Shown here piece by piece: positions 47,521-57,818 of a stretch of DNA of 64,000 bases. The position numbers and the translations under genes are program-made. A model generated the notes under the pieces. That model had not been told where the DNA came from, did not search any database, and was given only the letters and a program-made list of their open reading frames with translations. Origin of the DNA: Robiginitomaculum sp. (GTDB taxonomy: Bacteria; Pseudomonadota; Alphaproteobacteria; Caulobacterales; Maricaulaceae); NCBI GenBank assembly GCA_002733905.1, contig NVXK01000005.1:18086-82085 (forward strand), read 5' to 3'. Every line of letters begins with the position of its first letter. Position 1 is the stretch's first letter.

Positions 47521-48564
47521 ATGTCAAAACCAAACAACCAAAAAATAATAGACTATACAGGGCCAGAACGCATTTTTTCTGGTGTACAGCCGACGGGTGA
47601 TTTACATCTTGGGAATTATCTTGGCGCACTTAAGAAATTCGCTGATTTACAACATGATTATGAGTGCGTTTTTTGTATTGTTGATTTACACGCGATTACC
47701 GTTTGGCAGGATCCAAAAACACTTGCTGATCAAACACGTCAAATCGCGTCTGCATATCTTGCCGCAGGTGTTGACCCTAAAAAAGCAATTATTTACCCGC
47801 AATCCACTGTGCTCGCACATACGGAACTCGCATGGTATTTCAATTGTGTGGCGCGTGTGGGATGGTTGTCGCGTATGACCCAGTTTAAAGAAAAATCTGG
47901 AAAAAATGCCGAAGCCATGTCCGTTGGTCTCTATGATTACCCTGTCTTGCAAGCGGCAGATATTCTTGCCTTTAAAGCGACCCACGTACCTGTGGGCGAA
48001 GATCAAAAACAACATTTGGAATTGTCACGCGATATTGCCCAAAAATTTAATCATGATTTTAATGCTCCGGGATTTTTTCCACTACCAGAACCCCTTATCA
48101 AAGGCCCCGGTGCGCGTGTTATGTCTCTTCGTGACGGTACGAAGAAAATGTCAAAATCTGACCCGTCTGATAAATCACGTATTAACCTTACTGATGACGC
48201 GGATACAATTGCCAAAAAAATCCGCAAAGCAAAATCGGACGCAGGCGAAATTCCTGCAACATTATCTGAAATGGAAGGCCGTCCAGAACTAAAAAACCTT
48301 GTGTCTATTTATAGCGCCTTCTCTGGCCTCTCTGACCAAGAAGTTTTAACGAAGTATGAGGGTAAAGGTTTTGGCGTGTTTAAACCTGCACTTGCAGATT
48401 TATCTGTTGAGACCATGCATCCTATTACTGCGCGGATGAATAATTTTTTAGCTAACCCTGATGAGGTTGATAAAATTCTTGCCAAGGGGGCAGAAGACGC
48501 TGCGAACATTGCAGCGCCTATTGTTGCCGAAGTGCGTAAAATTATTGGTTTCTGGGGAGCGTAA
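47521..48564 (+). CDS. trpS: tryptophan-tRNA ligase
   Basis: Class I synthetase that charges tRNA-Trp; 347 residues. The HIGH-type motif is in [19 protein letters not shown] and the KMSKS motif in [16 protein letters not shown]. The specificity region [13 protein letters not shown] and the [19 protein letters not shown] stretch are typical. It starts 28 bases after murJ and is followed one base later by the copper chaperone gene, so it is part of the same run. Confidence 0.97.
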   Translation: MSKPNNQKIIDYTGPERIFSGVQPTGDLHLGNYLGALKKFADLQHDYECVFCIVDLHAITVWQDPKTLADQTRQIASAYLAAGVDPKKAIIYPQSTVLAHTELAWYFNCVARVGWLSRMTQFKEKSGKNAEAMSVGLYDYPVLQAADILAFKATHVPVGEDQKQHLELSRDIAQKFNHDFNAPGFFPLPEPLIKGPGARVMSLRDGTKKMSKSDPSDKSRINLTDDADTIAKKIRKAKSDAGEIPATLSEMEGRPELKNLVSIYSAFSGLSDQEVLTKYEGKGFGVFKPALADLSVETMHPITARMNNFLANPDEVDKILAKGAEDAANIAAPIVAEVRKIIGFWGA

Positions 48565-48565
48565 A

Positions 48566-49015
48566 ATGATTCGTAAAATTCTTGTATTTCCACTTATCTT
48601 TTTCTTTTTACTTTTGGGGCTTGCTACCCTTTATTTGGTCACGGGTAATTCTGATAAAAACACACCAAATCTCAGCATTGAAAATGCACGACTCCGCCTG
48701 CCTGCTCCCGGGCAAACAACTGCGGCGGCCTTTTTTGATATTATCAATGTGGGGGGCGCGGACGAATTACTTTCTGCCACAAGCCCTGTAAGTGAAAATA
48801 TAGAAATACATACGCATTTACACGAGGACGGGGTGCTGAAAATGCGTAAGGTCGAAACAGTAAAAATTCAGGCATTTGAAACCACCGCATTTAAATCTGG
48901 TGGAAAGCATATCATGTTGTTTGATGTAAATATCCCTGATGGTACAAAGTCTATTCCGCTCGTACTTACATTTGCCCGTACAGGAGATAAACGCGTGCTT
49001 GTGATCATAAATTAA
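48566..49015 (+). CDS. PCu(A)C-type periplasmic copper chaperone
   Basis: 149 residues. An N-terminal hydrophobic helix (ILVFPLIFFFLLLGLATLYLV) exports or anchors the protein; the beta domain carries the copper ligand pattern with His in ENIEIHTHLHEDG, Met in LKMRKVE and GGKHIMLFDV near the end. Members deliver Cu(I) to the CuA centre of cytochrome oxidase. The ATG at 48566 has GGAG six bases upstream, overlapping the end of trpS; a longer frame from 48461 runs inside trpS and is not real. No Sco or cytochrome genes are adjacent. Confidence 0.85.
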   Translation: MIRKILVFPLIFFFLLLGLATLYLVTGNSDKNTPNLSIENARLRLPAPGQTTAAAFFDIINVGGADELLSATSPVSENIEIHTHLHEDGVLKMRKVETVKIQAFETTAFKSGGKHIMLFDVNIPDGTKSIPLVLTFARTGDKRVLVIIN

Positions 49016-49019
49016 GGTA

Positions 49020-49637
49020 TTATTTTTCAGCTTTTATGTCTTTAATCACAGCAATAAAATGATTGGCGCGACGGGTTTCTCGCAAAACGAGTTCCTCTTT
49101 TGACACTTGTTTTTTAACGTCAGTTTTTACGTCGCTTTCCTCTGGATATTCGTTGTTTTGAGGAATGCGAAATGACGCGGTTTGTAAACCTGCGGTTTCG
49201 TAATCTAAGCCGATAAATTTCAACATATACATTGCCCACCGATCCGCGTCTAATTCTCTGGTTTCTGTATGGTCTAAATTTATATGTTCCAAAACATTAT
49301 GTGCCAGTTCATGTGCAATAATAAGGGATAAGGTAAGGTCGTCGACAGACAACATCATACCTTTTGTGATGATAATTTCTTCCCCGCTTGCATATGCATT
49401 GATGATATTGTCGTCATTTAAGGTGATTTCATGATCACATTTTGGTGAGACAGGCTTAAGCTCGCCAATCGTTTCGCCACATTTATTTTGCCATTCCTTC
49501 AAGATCGGCGCAGCGAGATTATCTAGTCGCGCTTTCGTTGCCAGATAATTATCTGGTGGGGAGATTTGATATTGTGTTGCACATGCTGAAAAACACATGG
49601 CTAATGCAATATGGGTTGCCGTTTTAAGCGTTATCAT
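49020..49637 (-). CDS. M48-type metalloprotease lipoprotein (short)
   Basis: 205 residues. A lipoprotein signal (IALAMCFSAC) precedes an M48 catalytic core: INAYASGEEIIITKGMM, the zinc motif IIAHELAHNVLEH and the third-ligand region TRELDADRWAMYML. It belongs with BepA/LoiP-like periplasmic proteases that act on outer-membrane quality control (family knowledge). Its ATG overlaps the stop of the upstream M48 gene, so the two form a coupled pair. The C-terminal tail is charged and probably flexible. Confidence 0.86.
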   Translation of the reverse strand: MITLKTATHIALAMCFSACATQYQISPPDNYLATKARLDNLAAPILKEWQNKCGETIGELKPVSPKCDHEITLNDDNIINAYASGEEIIITKGMMLSVDDLTLSLIIAHELAHNVLEHINLDHTETRELDADRWAMYMLKFIGLDYETAGLQTASFRIPQNNEYPEESDVKTDVKKQVSKEELVLRETRRANHFIAVIKDIKAEK

Positions 49638-50587
49638 TGTGGTTTTATATAATTAGGCCTAAGGGTTTCGCCTGTTTTTTGTTTGGCGCGAATTTCATCG
49701 GCAGTACTGCGAATTGATAAAAGTCGGCTTGGTGTCATCGGATGTGTTTTTTCACGTAATATTGCTTTTGGATGTTGTACACCAAGTCTGCGCCAAAACA
49801 ATTCTACGTCTTTGAAATCATATCCTGCGCGCGCCATATAATAAAGACCGACATAATCTGCTTCTGCTTCGAATGGGCGCGTTGTTCGCGTGGCGAATCC
49901 TGACAAAATAACATTGCGGATAATTTTGGGGATATGCCCCATTGTGTTATGAGCAAGTTCATGACCAATGACTAATGCTAATTCTTCGTCCGTTTTTGCG
50001 AAAGCAATCATGGCCGTTGTTACAATTATCGCACGCCCCGTGGCATATGCATTCACGGCGCCGCTCATACGTAAGTTGACTTTGTAATCGCAGATGGTTT
50101 CTGGCTTTGCCATAAGGGTCATTATTTTCCCAGCGCGACGTATTTTAAACTGTCCATCATTGCCCAGAATATTTTTAGCATTTTCCGATACGGATTTGTT
50201 GTTTTTATTTAAGAGAACGTCGCCTTTTATCAAACCTGCTATTTGGGCTGGAGAGTTTGGGCGCACCATCAAAACCGAAGGCGTTTTCTTTGCGCCCAAC
50301 TGCCGCGCCGCCGCCTGCCTCAGATGCTTGCTATATGATTTAGAAATATGCGTGCGTGCGCCAATATCTGAGCGTGTTTTTTCGCATAATTGTGCATTTG
50401 TCTTCAAAATTTTCGCTGAAACACGGTCGAGCCTCGTCAACATATCTGTATATCGTATAAAAGCTTGCGATTCCTGCATGGCGGTTTCTTTCGCAAACGC
50501 CGAAGGGTCAACACTTGGCAGGCGTGTTTCAACGCTTGCACACGCAGATATAAATATAAGGCAAGAAAGAGAGATGGTTTTATGCAT
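49634..50587 (-). CDS. M48-type metalloprotease lipoprotein with PDZ domain
   Basis: 317 residues. The lipobox is LIFISAC. A PDZ-like domain (residues about 98-165: SVLMVRPNSPAQIAGLIKGDVLL) precedes the protease core VNAYATGRAIIVTTAMI, VIGHELAHNTMGH and RPFEAEADYVGLYYMARAG, with the Zn ligands intact. The C-terminus THPMTPSRLLSIR is typical of M48. With the shorter M48 gene overlapping downstream it makes an apparent two-protease unit. The PDZ may select substrates or regulate the partner (inference). Confidence 0.87.
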   Translation of the reverse strand: MHKTISLSCLIFISACASVETRLPSVDPSAFAKETAMQESQAFIRYTDMLTRLDRVSAKILKTNAQLCEKTRSDIGARTHISKSYSKHLRQAAARQLGAKKTPSVLMVRPNSPAQIAGLIKGDVLLNKNNKSVSENAKNILGNDGQFKIRRAGKIMTLMAKPETICDYKVNLRMSGAVNAYATGRAIIVTTAMIAFAKTDEELALVIGHELAHNTMGHIPKIIRNVILSGFATRTTRPFEAEADYVGLYYMARAGYDFKDVELFWRRLGVQHPKAILREKTHPMTPSRLLSIRSTADEIRAKQKTGETLRPNYIKPQ

Positions 50588-50685
50588 AGTCTTTCATAAC
50601 TTATTATTTTGCCACTGCAAGCTCTGACCCCTTGCAAATACACCCATAAAGCGCCATTTAGAGGTTATAGATTGATGGAGCCAAC

Positions 50686-51264
50686 ATGTTTATTCAGACT
50701 GAAGACACACCAAACCCAGCCACGCTAAAGTTTTTACCTGGTCGGGAAGTCATGAGTGCAGGACTTTCTGCGCTTGAATTTACGCGTGGGGATGATGTCG
50801 AGACGGCTCCCCTTGCGGAAATGTTATTTTCAATTCCCAATATTGAGCGGGTGTTTTTTGGCTCTGATTTCATTTCGGTTAGCCGTAGTGATGACGCGGA
50901 ATGGCCGCGCCTGAAACCTGCTGTACTTGGTGCAATCATGGATTTTTATGTCGCAGGCGGTGATACCATGCACGCCAACGCCGCGCCCGTCGCAGACGTG
51001 GACGAAGAAATTTATGAAGGTGACGCTCTGGAAATCGTTGAGCAAATTAAAGAATTAATCGAAGCCCGTATTCGCCCTGCTGTCGCGCAAGACGGCGGCG
51101 ATATTGTTTTCAGACGCTTTGATATTCGTGACGGCACTGTCTATCTACAAATGAAGGGTGCCTGTGCTGGGTGCCCATCTTCCTCCATGACCCTTAAATC
51201 CGGTATTGAAAACCTACTCCGTCATTATGTTCCCGAGGTTACGCGAGTTGAACAGGCTTTCTAG
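50686..51264 (+). CDS. Nfu-type iron-sulfur cluster scaffold/carrier
   Basis: 192 residues. The N-terminal Nfu_N domain (MFIQTEDTPNPATLKFLPG) and the C-terminal NifU domain (RPAVAQDGGDIVFRRFD, then the cluster-binding CAGC in KGACAGCPSSSMTLKSG) are both complete. It transfers Fe-S clusters to target enzymes. It is followed directly by tsaB, whose GTG starts right after the stop, an arrangement common in alphaproteobacteria. Confidence 0.94.
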   Translation: MFIQTEDTPNPATLKFLPGREVMSAGLSALEFTRGDDVETAPLAEMLFSIPNIERVFFGSDFISVSRSDDAEWPRLKPAVLGAIMDFYVAGGDTMHANAAPVADVDEEIYEGDALEIVEQIKELIEARIRPAVAQDGGDIVFRRFDIRDGTVYLQMKGACAGCPSSSMTLKSGIENLLRHYVPEVTRVEQAF

Positions 51265-51909
51265 GTGCGACGCGCTCGAAATATTTGTTTAGGCATTGAT
51301 ACGACGGGCAATTATTGTTCTGTGGCTATTGTCGATGATTGCGGCATTCTCGCATTTGCCGTTGAAGAGATGAGTCGCGGCCACGCAGAGCGACTGGGTC
51401 TGATGGTGAAAGATGCCCTCGCCAAAGCCTCTATAAAAGTCTCAGATATTGACAAAATCGCAGTGAGTTCTGGCCCCGGTAGTTTTACAGGCTTACGTGT
51501 TGGGCTCTCATTTGCCAAAGGCCTCGCCCTCCCCCACAGCATTCCTGTTGTCGGCATATCTATTTTAGAAATATGGGCCATAAGTAGTGACCCTGCTCAA
51601 AATGGGAGCGTGCTTGCGTGCGCGGATGTCAGGCGAAATCAAGTGTTTTGGCAAATATTCACAAATGGCATTGCCGAAACACCACCACACCTCACGGGTA
51701 TAGATGCCGCCATAACCGCCCTGAATATGCAAACTGAATGCGTTGGAAATGGCGCACATTTGCTCGGCGCGTTTGAAGAACAAGATAGCTATGTTTGCCC
51801 TGCTAGACTTGCGTGGATTGGGCTTGACCGAAATGTGAATACACATCCTGCCATCCCATTATATCACCGCCCACCAGATGCAAAATTACCAGGTGGGAAA
51901 AGTCTTTAG
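51265..51909 (+). CDS. tsaB: tRNA threonylcarbamoyladenosine biosynthesis protein TsaB
   Basis: 214 residues, an ASKHA-fold partner of TsaD in making t6A at position 37 of ANN-decoding tRNAs. ICLGIDTTGNYCSVAIVDD starts the fold; the family motif VSSGPGSFTGLRVGLSFAKGLA is intact. The start is GTG at 51265, immediately after the nfu stop, so translation is probably coupled. The usual rimI neighbour is absent; the next gene converges from the other strand nine bases later. Confidence 0.92.
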   Translation: MRRARNICLGIDTTGNYCSVAIVDDCGILAFAVEEMSRGHAERLGLMVKDALAKASIKVSDIDKIAVSSGPGSFTGLRVGLSFAKGLALPHSIPVVGISILEIWAISSDPAQNGSVLACADVRRNQVFWQIFTNGIAETPPHLTGIDAAITALNMQTECVGNGAHLLGAFEEQDSYVCPARLAWIGLDRNVNTHPAIPLYHRPPDAKLPGGKSL

Positions 51910-51918
51910 GTTTAAAGT

Positions 51919-53838
51919 TTAAAACTTAATGCCCGTTTCAATAAAGACAGCCACAGCGTCCTCACTATTACGGTCAATAGTTACGCCTGACACAAATGGT
52001 GTTTTACGATTTACATATTGTACGCCTGTACCAACACTGAATTTTGCGAAATCATAATTTATACCAAACACCGCTTGGTTAGATGTAAGTTGGGCAATGT
52101 CATCTTTGGCGTGGCCAAATGATGCGCTTACGCCCCAATTTGAGGGCTGCCAAGAAATACCGACATCATAAGCTGTATAATCTCCATCGCCTGCATAGCC
52201 ATTGTTCGAATTTAGATAAGAGGCGCCAAATACAAAATCTGCATAGGTAAGTTCTAGCCCACTTCCCCAAGAGGAAAGATTGCTAAAGGCGACATTGCCA
52301 GTGTCTTCTGAACCACGCGCATATGTGCCCGTAAGTTCGATGCCCATACCATTTGCGAATTTACGGTCAAGCGAAAGACCGCCCTCTATAACATTTTTAA
52401 TTTCAGGCGCGAATATATCTGTCGCACCAATGAGGTTTTTCTTCACACAATAATTAACCCCACATGCTTTTGCATTCGGCGAGTAAGAAACACCGAACTG
52501 CACCCCGACACCAATTGTGTCGCCGAGTAGACGCGGACTTGTATAAGTAATTTTTTCTGCAAAGCCTGACGCGTCATTTACTGTCTTCACACTATCAAGA
52601 CCTGTATAATCTACGCCAGAGTTTGAACCACCAACGGCAAATAATGATGGTGCACCGAGCGAGAATAAATACGCTGCGCCGTCATCACGACCAATGGCCA
52701 CATCGCCATAGGCTGAGCGCAAGAATAGATATGCGCCTTCAAGTGCGATTTCTACATCATTGGCGTCACGTGCACCGTCTGTGTAAAATTGTCCTGTATG
52801 ACCCTTAACGGATCGGGTATCTGTGCCAACAAGTGCACGCGCACAGCCAACATTACTTGCGGGGCAATCACCAACACGTCCGCCAAATCCGCGTCTCAAT
52901 CTGTCATGTTGCGCGCGCGCGCGCAGACCAACGCCGTATTCCAGACCGCCTTCGGTAATCGCGCTAAGTTCGGCGCGTACATCTAAATCAACGATGGCTT
53001 CTGCTTTTGTTTTGCTGTCTTTAAAAACTGCCGCGACGCCTGTTCTGGCTTTGCCACTCACATCAAGTTTTACATTGCCAAAGCCTAAACGTTGCGCCCA
53101 TGAAGGTTTAGAGCTTGGACGCAAAGCCGCCGCACTCGCATATTGATTTTGCCTAGAAGCTTGCGGGGTTTGTGGGGTTTGAGAACCGTATTGCTGTGAT
53201 TGAGCGTTTTGACCCGTCTCGTATTGATGCGTATAGTTTTTCGCAGGCTTGGCGTAAATGCTTTGAGATGTTGTTTGCGTGCTTGGCGGAGCATAGGTTG
53301 GGGTTTTCGCCCAAGACGGTTGCACCGCAGGTTGACGGCCTGGATAATGCTCTCCCGTATTTGTTGTCGCAGAGGCAGACGGTGTCGGCTGTTGATAATG
53401 ACTAGACGGCATTTGGTAATTAGCACCAGACGTGCCAATTCTAGAAGTGCCAATTCCAGAAGCACCAATTGATGTTGGTGCCGATAGCGGTGTTGTCGCT
53501 GAACTTCCCATTGGCGTTCGCCAAGGCTGCACACCATATGTTTTCACATTATTAGTCTGTGGAATTGTATATTCTGGCGCAGTATATGTTGGCGCCGTGT
53601 ATTCTGGAGCTTTCTCTTTTGCAGCTTTATATTCTGGAATTGTGTAATTTCCGCCATTTTGGCTTTGCGGCTGATATTGTTGCGTAGGTTGTGGCGCAAT
53701 TTGTGTTTCCCACGCTTTCGGTTTTTTCGTCTTGGAGGCAAAAGGTGAGTTTGAACCCGTCCCCGCCATAGCGCCCACAGATGTTGCCGCTAAAAATGTA
53801 CCTACTGATAGAAGGGCAATGGTTTTCCCGCTCGCCAT
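51919..53838 (-). CDS. outer-membrane porin with a long low-complexity N-terminal region
   Basis: 639 residues. A Sec signal peptide (TIALLSVGTFLAATSVGAMA) is followed by about 200 residues rich in Pro, Gln, Tyr, Thr and Ser with degenerate repeats (PEYTAPTYTAPEYTIPQ, IGASGIGTSRIGTS). The C-terminal 380 residues look like a Gram-negative porin barrel: ELSAITEGGLEYGVGLRARAQ, VAIGRDDGAAY, alternating strands and a terminal Phe (FIETGIKF). Porins with such a long disordered leader are unusual; it might bind peptidoglycan or cover the surface. AAGGA seven bases before the ATG at 53838 fixes the start. A run of seven GC dinucleotides lies at 52911-52924. Confidence 0.82.
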   Translation of the reverse strand: MASGKTIALLSVGTFLAATSVGAMAGTGSNSPFASKTKKPKAWETQIAPQPTQQYQPQSQNGGNYTIPEYKAAKEKAPEYTAPTYTAPEYTIPQTNNVKTYGVQPWRTPMGSSATTPLSAPTSIGASGIGTSRIGTSGANYQMPSSHYQQPTPSASATTNTGEHYPGRQPAVQPSWAKTPTYAPPSTQTTSQSIYAKPAKNYTHQYETGQNAQSQQYGSQTPQTPQASRQNQYASAAALRPSSKPSWAQRLGFGNVKLDVSGKARTGVAAVFKDSKTKAEAIVDLDVRAELSAITEGGLEYGVGLRARAQHDRLRRGFGGRVGDCPASNVGCARALVGTDTRSVKGHTGQFYTDGARDANDVEIALEGAYLFLRSAYGDVAIGRDDGAAYLFSLGAPSLFAVGGSNSGVDYTGLDSVKTVNDASGFAEKITYTSPRLLGDTIGVGVQFGVSYSPNAKACGVNYCVKKNLIGATDIFAPEIKNVIEGGLSLDRKFANGMGIELTGTYARGSEDTGNVAFSNLSSWGSGLELTYADFVFGASYLNSNNGYAGDGDYTAYDVGISWQPSNWGVSASFGHAKDDIAQLTSNQAVFGINYDFAKFSVGTGVQYVNRKTPFVSGVTIDRNSEDAVAVFIETGIKF

Positions 53839-54156
53839 AATGATATCCTTAACGTCCCACACGAATTATGCTTAACAAAGTCTAAACATGTCTGGTATCC
53901 GTCAAGGCGGCTAACAAAAGGTTAACAAAATGCAAACGCGTGGGGAAAACACCCCATATACCTGCAATTTCTCCTTCCCTTACCAATATTTATAGGTTGA
54001 GAGCCATTTTTCATGCAGGTAGGACTAGAAGTGTTCGGCGTCTATGGTATATAGCGATTTAACGTTTTAATAAATCGCCCGTTTTCCTTGACTTTAATAC
54101 CAAGGTAGACGAGCAAGAAGATGCCGAAAATGGCGCACCTACTGGAGAACCGCATT
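53839..54156. other. divergent intergenic region between porin and DUF3576 genes
   Basis: 318 bases with no convincing gene; short frames inside it lack ribosome sites. It must hold both promoters. TTGACT at 54088-54093 could be a -35 for the DUF3576 gene, but no good -10 follows at normal spacing. A few scattered TTAAC words occur without the regular spacing expected of a CtrA site. Confidence 0.5.
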
Positions 54157-54633
54157 ATGTCATCAACTTTGACAAAACTTCTAATTGGCGCAAGTTTAAG
54201 CGTATGTCTTGTTGGCCTCAGTGGCTGTAGCACTGCTCGTAAAATTATTCCTGGCGGAAAAAAAGCAAGCACAAGTTCTGGTACACGCGTGACCAATACT
54301 GTACGCCCCCGCATGGGTGTGAATGAATATCTCTGGCGTGCTTCACTTGAAACGCTTAATTTCATGCCTTTGGCAGAAGCCGACCCATTTGGCGGCGTTA
54401 TCATCACTGATTTTTATGCAAGTCCACAAGCACCAGAAGAACGCTTTAAAGCAACCGTTTATATTCTCGATACAAATCTACGTGCTGACGCTTTGAAAGT
54501 TTCTATTTTCAAACAAGTGAAAAATGGCAGCTCATGGACAGATGCATCGGTTGACGCGGATACAGCACGTACAATTGAAAACTCTATCCTGACCCGCGCA
54601 CGTGAACTTTTCATTGCTGGCAGTGGTAGATAA
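54157..54633 (+). CDS. DUF3576 lipoprotein
   Basis: 158 residues. The signal ends in a lipobox (LVGLSGC). The body matches the alphaproteobacterial DUF3576 family: [33 protein letters not shown], then [25 protein letters not shown], and [16 protein letters not shown]. No function is known, but the gene is conserved just before leuS and lptE, which hints at an envelope role. GGAG nine bases before the ATG at 54157 supports this start over the longer frame from 54121. Confidence 0.88.
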   Translation: MSSTLTKLLIGASLSVCLVGLSGCSTARKIIPGGKKASTSSGTRVTNTVRPRMGVNEYLWRASLETLNFMPLAEADPFGGVIITDFYASPQAPEERFKATVYILDTNLRADALKVSIFKQVKNGSSWTDASVDADTARTIENSILTRARELFIAGSGR

Positions 54634-54659
54634 CTAACCCAAAACTTAAGAGACGAAAC

Positions 54660-57248
54660 ATGTCCCGATATAATGCGGCCGAGGTCGAACCCAAATGGCA
54701 AGCCGCGTGGGAGCGGGCAAAGTCGTTTGAAGTAAATTCCAAATCAGGCAAGCCAAAATACTACGCACTAGAAATGTTCCCCTACCCATCTGGTAATATC
54801 CATATGGGTCATGTGCGTAATTACGCAATGGGTGATGTGATTGCGCGTTATAAACGTGCTTGTGGTTTCGAAGTGCTTCATCCTATGGGGTGGGACGCTT
54901 TTGGTATGCCTGCCGAAAACGCCGCGATTGAAAAATCTGTGCATCCAAAGGGCTGGACATATAAAAACATCGATGCCATGCGTGCGCCTCTTAAGCGTCT
55001 AGGTTTTGCCCTAGATTGGAGCCGTGAATTTGCCACATGTGACGAAGCGTATTACAAACAACAACAAGCTATCTTCCTTGCATTTTGGGATAAGGGTCTT
55101 GTCTACCGCAAAACAGCCAAAGTAAATTGGGATCCAGTTGACAATACTGTGCTTGCCAATGAGCAAGTGATTGATGGACGCGGTTGGCGTTCAGGCGCAT
55201 TGGTCGAGACACGCGAGCTAGACCAATGGTTTTTCAAAATCACTCATTATGCGGACGAACTTCACTATGCTCTTGATGATCTCGAGCGCTGGCCTGAAAA
55301 AGTGCGTACCATGCAGCGCAACTGGATTGGTCGCTCTGAAGGTGCGCAATTCAAGTTTAAATTCTCGGACGCCAGCACAATTGCCGTTCCAGAAAATACA
55401 GATGATATCGAAGTTTACACAACACGCCCTGACACTTTGTTCGGCGCAAGTTTTGTGGCTCTGGCCTATGATCATCCATTAATCAAAGCCTTAATGCCTG
55501 ACAACACGAAACTGCAAGAACTTGCCAAAACCTGTACCCTTATGGGCAGTACGGCGGAAGCGGTTGAAAAAGCAGAAAAGCTTGGTGTTGATACAGGGCT
55601 GCGCGTTGCACATCCATTTGACGACAGCAAAACCCTCCCCGTTTTCGCCGCCAATTTTGTATTGATGGGATATGGCACGGGCGCAGTTTTTGGGTGTCCT
55701 GCTCATGACCAACGCGATCTTGATTTTGCGCGTAAATATGACCTTGATGTCACTGCTGTTGTTTTGCCAAAAGGCGAAGACGCGAACACATATAATGTTG
55801 AAAACGAAGCCTTCACAGATGAAGGTGTTTTATTTGGCTCTGGCTTCCTTGATGGGCTTAACAAAAAAGACGGCATAAGCGCCGCCATTGCAAAACTTGA
55901 AGAGCTTGAACTTGGCACCAAACAAGTCACTTATCGTTTGCGTGATTGGGGTGTTTCCCGCCAACGTTATTGGGGTTGCCCTATTCCGATTATCCAGTGT
56001 GACGATTGTGGCCATGTGCCAGTGCCTGCAAAAGATTTACCTGTGCGTTTGCCCGAAGATGTGGTTATCAGCGCCGACAATCCAGGCAATCCGCTTGACC
56101 GTCACGCAACATGGAAACATGTGGATTGCCCAAGCTGTGGCAAGCCTGCGACACGCGAAACGGATACACTTGATACATTCGCCGACAGTTCTTGGTATTT
56201 CGCCAGATTTGCAGGTGGCAATACAGACGACCGTCCTTTTGACAAAGAAGAGGCCTCTAGCTGGCTGCCTGTCGATCAATATATTGGCGGTGTAGAACAC
56301 GCCGTATTGCATTTGCTCTATGCGCGTTTCTTTACCCGCGGTCTTCGTGATTGCGGCCTGTTGGATTTACCAAGCGGCGAGCCATTTGACGGTCTTTTCA
56401 CTCAAGGCATGGTAACACATGCCAGCTTCAAAACCGAAGACGGCGACTGGGTAATCCCTGCAAATGTTGACGAAAAAGACGGTGAGTATTTCGAGCTTGG
56501 ATCAGGCAAGAAAGTCATTAAGGGCGCCATTGAAAAAATGTCCAAGTCCAAGAAAAATGTCGTCGACCCTGCCGACATTATTGAAGGATATGGCGCAGAT
56601 GTAGCCCGTTGGTTTGTGCTCTCCGATAGTCCACCAGAACGTGATGTCGAATGGACGGAATCTGGCGCGATTGGCGCATGGCGTTTTGCCGCGAAGATTT
56701 GGGCGACGGTTTCCGAGGCAGATGCAAATGATATTGATCCTCTCGCCGTTCCTGAAAACGTAAAAGGCGACGCATTATCCTTGCGTAAAATTGTTCATAA
56801 ATCACTCGAAAAAGTAACCGAAGGTATTGAGGAATTTCGTTTCAATACATCTGTGGCGCAAATTTACGAACTGACCAATGCTCTTAAAAAATATAAAAAT
56901 AATGACGCCGTTAAAATTGAAGGCCTCGGTATTTTGGCGCGTCTTATTGCACCCTTTATGCCGCATTTGGCAGAGGAATGTTGGGAACATATTGGCGGCA
57001 CTGGTTTTGTATGTGACGCAGTATGGCCCAAAGCAGAAAGCGCACTCTTGGTTGATGATACCATCACCATGCCAATACAGGTGAATGGCAAACGCCGCGC
57101 AGAGCTTGTGGTCGCTAAAACGGCGTCTAAAGATGAGATTGAAAAGCTCGCACTGGCTGACGAAAATGTGGTCTCACATATCGAGGGCAAAACCATTCGT
57201 AAAATCATCGTTGTTCCTGGGCGAATTATCAATATAGTAGCAAATTAA
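54660..57248 (+). CDS. leuS: leucine-tRNA ligase
   Basis: 862 residues, normal for bacterial LeuRS. The HIGH-type motif is [15 protein letters not shown]; the editing domain has [12 protein letters not shown] and [17 protein letters not shown]; the zinc-like knot [10 protein letters not shown]; the KMSKS motif [13 protein letters not shown]; and the C-terminal [11 protein letters not shown]. It charges tRNA-Leu and hydrolyses mischarged products. It follows the DUF3576 gene by 26 bases and precedes lptE. Confidence 0.97.
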   Translation: MSRYNAAEVEPKWQAAWERAKSFEVNSKSGKPKYYALEMFPYPSGNIHMGHVRNYAMGDVIARYKRACGFEVLHPMGWDAFGMPAENAAIEKSVHPKGWTYKNIDAMRAPLKRLGFALDWSREFATCDEAYYKQQQAIFLAFWDKGLVYRKTAKVNWDPVDNTVLANEQVIDGRGWRSGALVETRELDQWFFKITHYADELHYALDDLERWPEKVRTMQRNWIGRSEGAQFKFKFSDASTIAVPENTDDIEVYTTRPDTLFGASFVALAYDHPLIKALMPDNTKLQELAKTCTLMGSTAEAVEKAEKLGVDTGLRVAHPFDDSKTLPVFAANFVLMGYGTGAVFGCPAHDQRDLDFARKYDLDVTAVVLPKGEDANTYNVENEAFTDEGVLFGSGFLDGLNKKDGISAAIAKLEELELGTKQVTYRLRDWGVSRQRYWGCPIPIIQCDDCGHVPVPAKDLPVRLPEDVVISADNPGNPLDRHATWKHVDCPSCGKPATRETDTLDTFADSSWYFARFAGGNTDDRPFDKEEASSWLPVDQYIGGVEHAVLHLLYARFFTRGLRDCGLLDLPSGEPFDGLFTQGMVTHASFKTEDGDWVIPANVDEKDGEYFELGSGKKVIKGAIEKMSKSKKNVVDPADIIEGYGADVARWFVLSDSPPERDVEWTESGAIGAWRFAAKIWATVSEADANDIDPLAVPENVKGDALSLRKIVHKSLEKVTEGIEEFRFNTSVAQIYELTNALKKYKNNDAVKIEGLGILARLIAPFMPHLAEECWEHIGGTGFVCDAVWPKAESALLVDDTITMPIQVNGKRRAELVVAKTASKDEIEKLALADENVVSHIEGKTIRKIIVVPGRIINIVAN

Positions 57249-57287
57249 GATTGGTCATATTTGACTAAGGTTTTGGAGGACATGAAA

Positions 57288-57818
57288 ATGATTGCACGCA
57301 CACTACGCACGCTGATGGTTTTATGCATTCTTCCTGCCCTTGGCGCTTGTGGGTTTAAGCCTATGCACGCCCCCAATAGTTTTGGGGCAACGGGCATTAG
57401 CTATAGCGATATTTCTGTACAAACCGTCAAAGAAGAAAAACCGGACTTTTTACTAAAACAAGCTTTGCGTGACCGTTTAGGCGATAACAGTAATACACGC
57501 TATATCCTTACAATAGACCCAACAGTTTCACGTAGCAGTCTTGGCATTAGTGGCCAAGATGTTGCGTCTCGTTATGACCTCACCATGCGTGCGAGCTTTA
57601 CTCTTAAAGAAAGAAAAACAGGTAATATTGTTTTCAAAAACAATATTATTGCCACATCAACCTTTGCTGCGCCGCGTGATGCTTATGGTACAATATCCGC
57701 GCAAAATAATGCCAATGAACAAGTTGCTACCGAAGCTGCTGACCGTATTCTCATGCGTCTGGCACGCTATAAAGGCGGCACTGGTCTTTCCCAAAAAAGC
57801 GGCGGTTCTAAAAAGTGA
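57288..57818 (+). CDS. lptE: LPS-assembly lipoprotein LptE
   Basis: 176 residues. A lipoprotein signal ends LGAC, then GFKPMHAP. The fold is the short alpha/beta plug protein that sits in the LptD barrel and helps place lipopolysaccharide in the outer membrane: LLKQALRDRLGDNS, YILTIDPTVSRSSLGI, SRYDLTMRASFTL. Two ATGs lie after GGAGG; the second (57288) has the better 8-base spacing. Its stop overlaps the holA GTG. leuS-lptE-holA is a standard order. Confidence 0.9.
   Translation: MIARTLRTLMVLCILPALGACGFKPMHAPNSFGATGISYSDISVQTVKEEKPDFLLKQALRDRLGDNSNTRYILTIDPTVSRSSLGISGQDVASRYDLTMRASFTLKERKTGNIVFKNNIIATSTFAAPRDAYGTISAQNNANEQVATEAADRILMRLARYKGGTGLSQKSGGSKK

Noticed and set aside
53172-53472. 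small plus-strand ORFs opposite the porin leader
   Set aside because: Antisense to a low-complexity coding region, which keeps several frames open by composition alone.
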